Origin: Thecamonas trahens ATCC 50062
Taxonomy: Eukaryota > Apusozoa > Apusomonadida > Apusomonadidae
Direction: 5' to 3'
Assembly (NCBI RefSeq): GCF_000142905.1
Contig: NW_013657655.1
Coordinates: 277,708 to 341,707 of the forward strand
Length of the DNA stretch: 64,000 nt
In this document: one piece after another, positions 39,989-47,700 of the stretch
Position numbering within the stretch: the first letter of the stretch is position 1
Layout: each line of letters begins with the position of its first letter
Position numbers and translations under genes: made by a program
The notes under the pieces: generated by a model
Database searches by the model: none
What the model was told of the DNA's origin: nothing
Seen by the model: the letters and a program-made list of their open reading frames with translations, nothing else

Positions 39989-41275
39989 ATGGCCAGCAAG
40001 CCACGGGTGAACCTGTTCGAGGCCGGCGCGGCTGCAGCGGAGAGCAATGGAGGCGACGGCGGACCGAGCGACGCGGTGGTCTCGTTCAAGGCCGGCGCCA
40101 TGACGGTGTCCGGCACGACGGTGACGGCCCAGCCGGGGCGCGGGCGGCTTGTTCTCCGGCTGGACGAGGACTCACTGGTCCATGTGGCACACCTCTCGCG
40201 CCCTGCTGGGGAAAGTCTTCTGGATGTGGTTGTCTTTCCTGGTGACGCCGAGCTCGAGGGCCCGCTGGCTGCATGCACCACCGGCCGCGTCTACGTTCTC
40301 CGCCTCAAGGGCTCGGGCAGGACCCATCTGTTCTGGTCGCAGGAGCCAGTTGCGCCCGACGGGTCGACCGCCGCCCACGACGCCCGCCTCGCCGACATTG
40401 TGGCCAAGTTTAACACGTACATGAACGATCCGGCTGCCGCCGCGGCGGCCCGCGACGCCGCTGCCTCGCTCTCGGCGCCGGGCGATGCCCGCGCCGAGGC
40501 TGTTCTCGAGGCGCTTGCCGGCCAGCTCGGGACCACGCCCGACATGCTGCGCGAGCGGCTGATGGCTGCCAATGGTGGCATGTCTGGCGCACCTGGCTCC
40601 GGCTCCGGCGCGCCAGGCTCTGGCGCGTCCGCACCACAGGCCTTCCCGGGCGGCATGGCCATGGATGAGGACGCCATGCTCCAGCAGGCGCTCGAGGCGT
40701 CGCGGCTGGAGGCCCTGGAGCGCGAGCGCGCGGCCGCATCGGCCGCAGCCGCTCCGGCTCCGGCCGAGGACAATCCTGTTCCGGCGGCAGCACCGGCCTC
40801 GCCGCCGGCTCACGCCGAACCTGCCGCCGCCGGCTCGACGCTCCCGGTCTCGTCGGAGATGTTCTCGTCGATGATGTCGCAGGTGATGGCCGGGATGGGC
40901 GGCAGCGGAGGCGGTGGCGCGGGAGATGCGGCGCCGTCGCAGGCCCAGCTCCGGCGGATGCTTGTGGGCCTTGGCCTCGATGAGATCGTGACCCCGTCTG
41001 GCGTTCTCGACGCGCTCGACGACGATGACTTTGCTGCCCTCGCCGAGTACATGCCCGAAGGTCTGCAGACCCCGCACGAGGTCCGCACCATCATTCGCAC
41101 TCCCTTTCTCCGCCAGGCCATCGGCCGCGTCGCCGCGGCCATCGCGCAGGGCGAGGCCGCCACCATCCTCGTCCAGTTTGGCATGCAGCCGTCGCAGAGC
41201 CTCGGCCTCTCGGCCGAGTCTTTCCTCCGTGCCATCCAGGACGCCGTCGACGCCGAGGCCGAGTCTGAGGCCTAG
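39989..41275 (+). CDS. ADRM1: Proteasomal ubiquitin receptor RPN13 (ADRM1)
   Basis: 428 residues from MASKPRVNLF. The N-terminal Pru domain (about 28-130) has VVSFKAGAMTVSGTTV, VHVAHLSRPAGESLLDVVVF, the family signature CTTGRVYVLRLKGSGRTHLF and FWSQEP, and binds ubiquitin and the RPN2 tail in the 26S proteasome. A Ser/Ala/Pro linker (about 130-315) follows, with one short helix DEDAMLQQALEASRLEAL that looks like a UIM and is not usual for RPN13. The C-terminal DEUBAD domain (about 318-425) has LRRMLVGLGLDEIVTPSG, YMPEGLQTPHEVRTII and VLVQFGMQPS-like ILVQFGMQPSQ, and would activate a UCH37-type deubiquitinase. The stop is 4 bases from that of MED18 on the other strand. Confidence 0.92.
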   Translation: MASKPRVNLFEAGAAAAESNGGDGGPSDAVVSFKAGAMTVSGTTVTAQPGRGRLVLRLDEDSLVHVAHLSRPAGESLLDVVVFPGDAELEGPLAACTTGRVYVLRLKGSGRTHLFWSQEPVAPDGSTAAHDARLADIVAKFNTYMNDPAAAAAARDAAASLSAPGDARAEAVLEALAGQLGTTPDMLRERLMAANGGMSGAPGSGSGAPGSGASAPQAFPGGMAMDEDAMLQQALEASRLEALERERAAASAAAAPAPAEDNPVPAAAPASPPAHAEPAAAGSTLPVSSEMFSSMMSQVMAGMGGSGGGGAGDAAPSQAQLRRMLVGLGLDEIVTPSGVLDALDDDDFAALAEYMPEGLQTPHEVRTIIRTPFLRQAIGRVAAAIAQGEAATILVQFGMQPSQSLGLSAESFLRAIQDAVDAEAESEA

Positions 41276-41279
41276 GCCT

Positions 41280-42182
41280 TTACTTGGGCAGAGTCGGCAC
41301 CAGCCGCGGATCGAGTGAGGTCATGTCGATAAACGGAACCAGTGCGTCGGCAAGCGAGTCGACATATTCGGCTGCGTCAACCAGCGCGGCTTCAAAGCTG
41401 GCGACTTCGGCCGGCGACGCACCCTTGGGCACATCCGGGAGGGAGACGACAATCTCGACAAACCACGGCGCAGAGCCCGCACCCAATCCAGCTCCTGTAC
41501 TTGCACCGCTCTCGATCTCACTCTCACCGCCCTCAGCTGGCGCCCAGCGAGTGATGTACAGCCCGGCGTCGGGGCGGGGAAAGCCGAAGAGCCAGCCGGA
41601 CCGGGTTCCGGCATCGCCGCGCGTGGCGCCCAGTGCAGCCAGCACGCCATCGACATCACCCGCAGCCGGCGCATTGCACACCGCGCGCACCATGACCTTG
41701 CTCAGCGGCCCGCTCTCCACCGGCACCCGGTATCCCGACACGTAGCGGAGGACGCCCGTCCGGCCATCATCGCCATCACCGGCCGATGCGCCTGCAAGAG
41801 TCCCGCCTCGGCCTCTGCTCCAGCTCGCCTCGCCCTCGCTAGCCACCGTCTGCATCTCCAGCGATGCCTGGGCGCCTGCCGCCCGCATCCGCCACGGCAG
41901 CTTGTCCGCTACATACCGGCTTGGCCGGCTGCCGGCAAGGCCAGCCACATGCTCAACAAAGGCCTCCAGCCCGTCGGGCTCGAGCGTCCCGACCTGGACC
42001 ACTTCGACCCGCTCACCGACCTCCTCCATGCTGCGTCTGGTCTGCGTCGAGTACTCCCGCTCTCCGTGCCGGGCAACCCGTCGCCGTCTCGCTGTCGTCG
42101 CTCCCGCCGCCCCGGCTGCCGCCGACCCTACCGGCGACGACGTCGACCGCGCCTCCGAGCCGGACAGTGCGTACAAGTCCAT
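41280..42182 (-). CDS. MED18: Mediator of RNA polymerase II transcription subunit 18
   Basis: 300 residues from MDLYALSG. The head-module subunit MED18 folds as a beta barrel; matching segments are VEVVQVGTLEPDGLEAFVEH, VLRYVSGYRVPVESGPLSKV, MVRAVCNAPAAGDVDGVLAA, the LFGFPRPDAGLYITRW strand, and the family ending FVEIVVSLPDVP ... VPFIDMTSLDPRLVPTLP. The N-terminal 60 residues are disordered and Ala/Arg-rich. Homology is moderate and judged by eye, but the order and spacing of all conserved blocks agree. Convergent with RPN13 and divergent from the EF-hand gene. Confidence 0.75.
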   Translation of the reverse strand: MDLYALSGSEARSTSSPVGSAAAGAAGATTARRRRVARHGEREYSTQTRRSMEEVGERVEVVQVGTLEPDGLEAFVEHVAGLAGSRPSRYVADKLPWRMRAAGAQASLEMQTVASEGEASWSRGRGGTLAGASAGDGDDGRTGVLRYVSGYRVPVESGPLSKVMVRAVCNAPAAGDVDGVLAALGATRGDAGTRSGWLFGFPRPDAGLYITRWAPAEGGESEIESGASTGAGLGAGSAPWFVEIVVSLPDVPKGASPAEVASFEAALVDAAEYVDSLADALVPFIDMTSLDPRLVPTLPK

Positions 42183-42542
42183 GGTGCGAATGATCAGAAT
42201 GGTGTTTGGCGTGGAGACTACTGCGGAAAGCACTCTCGCACCACATACGTCTTGCTATCTTGCAACAATAGCCACGCTGCCGCCGCATCAACTTGGCCAG
42301 CCCCCCGTTGTTGATGCGATCGCCGCCCGTGCCATGCCCGGCAGCCAGCCGCTTGCTTGACCACAACAGCTGCCGAGCAGCAGCGTCCGGCTCCCAACCA
42401 GCCATCATTGGCTCGTTCATTCGCCTGTTCGTTCGTTCATTCGTTCGTTCGTTCATTTGTTCGATGGTTCGTTAGGGACAGAAGGCCTTGCTGCGGCGGG
42501 CTGGGTATCGCACTATTCTCTCGTGACGAAACTACAGCAACC
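42183..42542. other. Divergent region between MED18 and the EF-hand gene
   Basis: Contains a (GTTC)n-type repeat (listed separately) and no gene that I can support. Confidence 0.4.
42412..42472 (+). repeat. GTTC/ATTC tetranucleotide repeat
   Basis: About fifteen imperfect tandem units of TTCG/TTCA, about 70-130 bases upstream of the EF-hand gene start. Confidence 0.85.
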
Positions 42543-44430
42543 ATGGGCTCCACGGTGACCAAGATGACGAAGAAGTTCAAGAGCGACGGCCTCAGCGACG
42601 CCGAGTGTACGTACTCTACCTCATCCATGCCTTCCTCTGTTCCCGTCCAGTACCCCCTCTCCTTCTCGCCCTTCACCCCGTTCCCCGCACCCCCGCCCCC
42701 CCCCGTCCCGCAACCCGCTTCCCGACTGCGTTTTTTTTCTGCCTCTCCGCCCCACGGGCGATCAACCTGCCCCCGCACCGCCCCCTTCTCCCCGCTGCTG
42801 CTGCTGCCGGACGGCGCCCCGCCGCCTGCTGTACTACCACTTCCACCACCATACCTTCATTCTCTCCCTCTCCCCCTCCTCTCCCCACCTCCTCTCCATC
42901 CTCCATTCCCTATCCCGCAGTCCCCACTGCGGGTCGCTGTCGCCTGCCCGCGCCCCCTCGCCCCTCTCGGCCTGGCCCCAACTTTGTTCGTTTGTTGCGT
43001 TTCGATTGTTCGATGACGTTTGTTGCTTGGTGGCCTCGCCTCGGGCGACATTTTTTTGAACCGGCGTGGGGTGCTCCCCCCCTCCCCCCCCACCCGCACC
43101 CACCCCCACTCACACCCATGGCATGATATCAGTCACCATCGAGGACCTCGGTGAGGTCAAGATCGGCCTCAAGGAGGTGCAGGCCAAGGAGGGCGGTGTG
43201 GACCTTGAGCAGTGGCGCAAGGTGTGGAAGAAGGCGTGCGACCTCGACGGCGACTTTGTTGACGGTCTGTTCCAGATCTTCGACGAGGCCAACAACCAGT
43301 GGGTCGACTTCCGCGAGTACGCCATCTGGGCTGCGCTCGTTGGCCGGACGCCGATCCGCCGCAAGATCTCGTACTGCTACCGCGTCTTTGACCGCAACGG
43401 CAACGGCGTGCTTGAGGAGAACGAGCTCATTCTCCTCTGCGAGGCCGTCATCCGGACCATCAAGCGTGTGGTGTACAACACGCCCGGCACCGTCAACGAG
43501 GACGGCCACCAGTCGTTTGCCCTCACCGACAAGGAGACCGACGCCGCCAAGAGCATGGCCAAGAAGATCCTGAAGGAGTGCAAGGTCGACGACGACGATG
43601 AGGACTCGGACGCCCCCGCCGGCGCATCGTACAAGAACATCCAGGCCAAGTGGGAGTCTGCCAAGGCGCTCAAGGACGTCAAGCACATCCTCAACTTCTT
43701 CAACGACATCACCGAGCAGCTCGAGACCCGCGGTGACGACTACACCGGCCCGTACTCGAAGAAGTACAAGTCGCACAAGGGCGACAAGAAGGGCAAGAGC
43801 AAGAAGGGCAAGAAGGGCAAGAAGGGCAAGGCCGCGGCCTCGTCCGCCGACGAGTCCGAGGAGCCGTCCAAGTCCAAGAAGGGCAAGGACAAGAAGGCTT
43901 CCAAGAAGGACAAGAAGGCTTCCAAGAAGGACAAGAAGGCCGACAAGAAGGCGTCCAAGAAGGACAAGAAGGCCGACAAGAAGGCGTCCAAGAAGGACAA
44001 GAAGGCTTCGAAGAAGGACAAGAAGAAGGGCAAGGCCGACGCTTCGTCCGCCGATGAGTCCGAGGAGCCGTCCAAGTCCAAGAAGGGCAAGGACAAGAAG
44101 GCTTCCAAGAAGGACAAGAAGGCCGACAAGAAGGCGTCCAAGAAGGACAAGAAGGCTTCGAAGAAGGACAAGAAGAAGGGCAAGGCCGACGCTTCGTCCG
44201 CCGACGAGTCCGAGGAGCCGTCCAAGTCCAAGAAGGGCAAGGACAAGAAGGCGTCCAAGAAGGGCAAGTCCGACAAGGGCAAGGACAAGAAGGACAAGAA
44301 GGCGTCCAAGAAGGACAAGTCCGACAAGGGCAAGGACAAGAAGGGCAAGGACAAGGGCAAGGACAAGTCCGACAAGGGCAAGGACAAGGCCAAGGGCAAG
44401 GGCAAGAAGGCCAAGAAGGCCAAGAAGTAA
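42543..44430 (+). CDS. N-myristoylation-type EF-hand protein with Lys-rich repeat tail (2 exons)
   Basis: Exons 42543-42606 and 43133-44430, 453 residues. The 526-base intron has a GTACGT donor, long C/T tracts and a GATATCAG acceptor; joining gives MGSTVTKMTKK ... SDAEFTIEDLGEV. The Met-Gly start is a candidate N-myristoylation signal, as in recoverin and calcineurin B. The N-terminal 200 residues are a Ca-sensor-like helical domain with one canonical EF loop, DRNGNGVLEENE (about residue 105), and a degenerate one before it (DEANNQWVDFRE). From about residue 225 the protein is Lys/Ala/Ser repeats: three copies of a module containing SSADESEEPSKSKKGKDKK, separated by KASKKDKKADKK units. Acidic DESEE clusters look like CK2 sites. 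Probably a membrane-linked Ca2+ sensor with a polybasic tail. Confidence 0.78.
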
Positions 44431-44739
44431 GTCGCCGCTCGCTACTGCTCTCGCACCCCACCCCCCTCCACTCTGTCGCTCCTCTAGCTTGGCGCCGCCA
44501 CACACACTCTCTTTCTCTCTTTCATCTGAAATGAAACCACCGTCACACTTGCCCTTGGCTCGTGCCGATTAGCCACCGCGGCTACGATGGCGCTTGTTGA
44601 CGCGCGCGATGGCGCTTGTTGACGCGCGCGATAGCGCTTGTTGACGCGCGCGATGGCGCTTGTTCACGCTCGCTCACGCTCGCTTTTCGCTCGCTCCCAC
44701 ACGCTTTTCGCTCGCTCCCACACGCTTTTCGCGAATTCA
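44431..44739. other. Convergent 3' region with minisatellites
   Basis: Spacer between the stops of the EF-hand gene and the giant RasGEF; apart from the tandem repeats at 44586-44730 it holds nothing recognisable. Confidence 0.5.
44586..44730 (+). repeat. Two adjacent minisatellites (22 bp x4, 21 bp x2)
   Basis: GATGGCGCTTGTTGACGCGCGC occurs four times from 44586 to 44673 with few changes, then TTTTCGCTCGCTCCCACACGC twice from 44684 to 44725. They end 10 bases before the RasGEF stop, so they would lie in its 3' UTR. Confidence 0.9.
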
Positions 44740-47700
44740 TCACTCGATGTCACTGCGGTCTGCGCCGCGCGGCTCAAGCTCGAGCGACGTCGCATACAGC
44801 TCCTTCTCGCCAACAAGAGGAATGCGGTTGAGGTACCGCTGCAGCGGCTCGACAGGCACAAAGGCGTACGGCTTGGACTGGAACGAACGGATCTCAGCAA
44901 TGGCGTTGCGCATCATCCGGAACTTGGACCAGTGAACAAGGCCATCAATGAGGTCCGGGTTGCCGTCCTCGATAAAGATGAGGTCGCCTAGAAAGACACC
45001 AATGTACGGCACCGCCCGCTCAGAGTTTTGCAGCGCTGTCCGGTACGCCGTGTACCCCATCTCCATTGACATCAACGACTCGAGGGACTCGAGGCTCTTG
45101 TTCGTTCCGCGACCGAGCCGCCCCTTCGTCCATTTGAGCCGCGAGACGGCCGGATTCGAGAGCCCACCGAGCACCGCCATCACCGCGTGAAAGTTGTTGA
45201 GCTTGCGGAGCTCGGCACAGAGCTTGACATGCCACTTCATGACCTGCGCCCGCTTGCGCACCTTGGTCTCGGCGAGAATCGTCTGCGCCACCCACGACGA
45301 GATGCGGTTGAACCGGTGGATAAACGCGAGCAGGTTGGCGCACCGGTACGCGTACTTTTCCTTCGTCCACGCTTGGTTGAGGAGCTCAATCGGCTCGATG
45401 AGTGCGTATGCCGCGTGGTCCATCAGCGTCAGCTGCCGCGCCGCCTCGCTCTCGTCAATGTCCCAGATCGTCAGGTTGCGCGCAGCACGCTTCGGCACCT
45501 TGGGCTTGGGCACCTTGTCCGGCGCCGGCACCACAGACGGCCGGATGAGCGTGTAGTTGAGCGTCTCTGACGTCCCGTCCGTCAAGTTTCGCCGCGTAAA
45601 GTACACCTCAGACCGTGGCGGGAGCGCGTACGAGCCCATCGTCTCCGCACCCTCCAGCCGGCCGTAAGCCACGCACTTGAGCACGTACTTGTCGAGCTCG
45701 AGGACCCCAAACGAGACCCCGATGTGGTTGAGCGCAGATGAGACCGTCGTCGACGCTGGAAACACAAACTGCCGCCGCGCCTTGTCATCACAGACCACAG
45801 AAATGATGGCCGCGCTATTCGCGCTCGACTTTGCTCCGTCGCTCGACGACCCGGCTTGCCGCAGCTGCACCACGCTCTTGTTCTTGAGCGCGTACGAGAG
45901 CAGTGTCTGCTCGCCGTCCATCACCCCGTACTCGTCGCAGAAGAGCTCGTACGCCTCGGCCGGCTCTTCAAGCCCAAACTTGAAGAGAATGAGCGAAATC
46001 ATCTCTGCAACAGCCACGTTCCGCCCAAACGCAATGACCTTGGACGAGCCAGACTCGAGCGTCACCCGCAGCAGGATCTGCTCCTCGGGTGGAATCGCAA
46101 GCTCGCCCACCGCAAGCGCACCCTCCTTGAAAAACACCTCTTCAAGATTAGTGAGGCCCACGTCGCGAAAGTAGATGCTCTCGTCGAGCACGCCGAGCTT
46201 GTACGACGAAAACTGGTAGTCTTCGAGGCCAGGCTCGGGCGGAAGCTCAAACTTGCGCGCCACCAGCGCCTTGCCCTCGCCCACAAGCATCCCGCCGTCA
46301 AACGAGAGCACCTTCGACTTGGCCCCAACCTTGACTCGCAGCAGCACCTTGTCGGCCGCAGCCTGTGCCTGCTCGGCCTGCGCGTCGCGTTCATGGAGCC
46401 CGAGACAGTTGACCACAAACGAGGTCATGGATCGCTTCGGGTCCACCGCAAACGCCGTCGTCTCTAGCTGCGCCTTGTCCTCCGGTGCCATGTACTTGCT
46501 AAAGTACTGCGCCCACCCAATCACAATCGAGAGCACCTGGTGCCGGATCGGAATGACCACAGTGTTCTCAAACATCGCCTCACTCAGCGCCGCGTACTGC
46601 GGCAGCGAGCTCTGCGGCGGAACACGAAACCGCTCCACAAGCTTGTCCATCACCGTCGACGCATCCGTAAACGACTCGTACGTGAGTAGGAACGTCTCCT
46701 GAAACGCAAGGTCGCCGTCGAGATCCGTCAGCTTGAGCACAAGCTGATTGAGCGACGCCGCGCTCAGCACAAGCTCGCCATCCACAACCTCCTCGCGCCA
46801 GTTGGTCTCACTCCGCCCCACCTCGGCCCACACAGCAACCTCGTCTGCGTCTTCTGACGCCGCGCTGCTCGCGCCGCTGCTTTCCTCGTCCCCGCCCTCG
46901 GTCTTGAGCCTCAGTGAGAGCTTGTCACCCGGCTCCAGCCCGGCCGCAGAAAGCGTCAATTCAGAGTCGAGCGCCCGCGGCTTGCCGTCGGCTCCGTCCA
47001 CGAACAGGCCGTGCGTCCGGAACAGCGACGGCACAATGTGGTTGGCGAGCTCCGGCGCCGCCATCACCCGCGACTTGAGCTCGCGGACCCGCGCCGCAAA
47101 CGAGACCTCCACCCGGACGTCGATAATCTCAAAAAAGTGGACGGCCACGTGCATCGATACCGGCTGCCGCGCAAGCATCAAGCTCGCCTTGGCCTCGCAC
47201 GCCTGTCCAATCAGCGCATCCGGCTCGAGCCACGTCTCTGCAGCCTCACCCGTGCCCCCGCCCGAACTGCCACCACCCGCTGCTGCGGCGGCGGCCGAGC
47301 TCGACACCGTCTGCGTCGCTGTAAATGACGTGTACCGCCCGCGCCGCGCCGCCAGCCGCCGCGCCGCGCCCGACACTGGCGCACTGGCTCCAGCGCCGTC
47401 GGCGGTGGCCTCGGCCTCGGCGGCATCGACAAGGAGGAGACCCATCTCAACCGCGCGGAAGCCAAAGGTACTAGCAGCTGCTGCAATCGCACTTGCCGCC
47501 GTCAAGTCAGCCGGGAGCTCGAGCGTCCGGCTCACGCCGGCGCCCAGCGCAAGCTCGATCGGCACCATCCGCGCCCCAAGCGTCAGCGTGAGCTCTGCCA
47601 CATATACCTCCACATACATCGAGAGCGTGTCGTGCTCGTTGAGGCACACAAGCTCAGCTCCAGGCTGGCCCGGTGTCGGCACAAAGAGTGAGAGCGACGC

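Noticed and set aside
43129-44505. Long open frame of 458 codons antisense to the EF-hand gene
   Set aside because: It is the mirror of Lys-rich codons (CTT/CTC giving Leu runs); the sense strand has the EF-hand, splice sites and myristoylation start.
44586-44730. CRISPR-like array
   Set aside because: The units are head to tail without unique spacers, in a eukaryotic 3' UTR; they are minisatellites.
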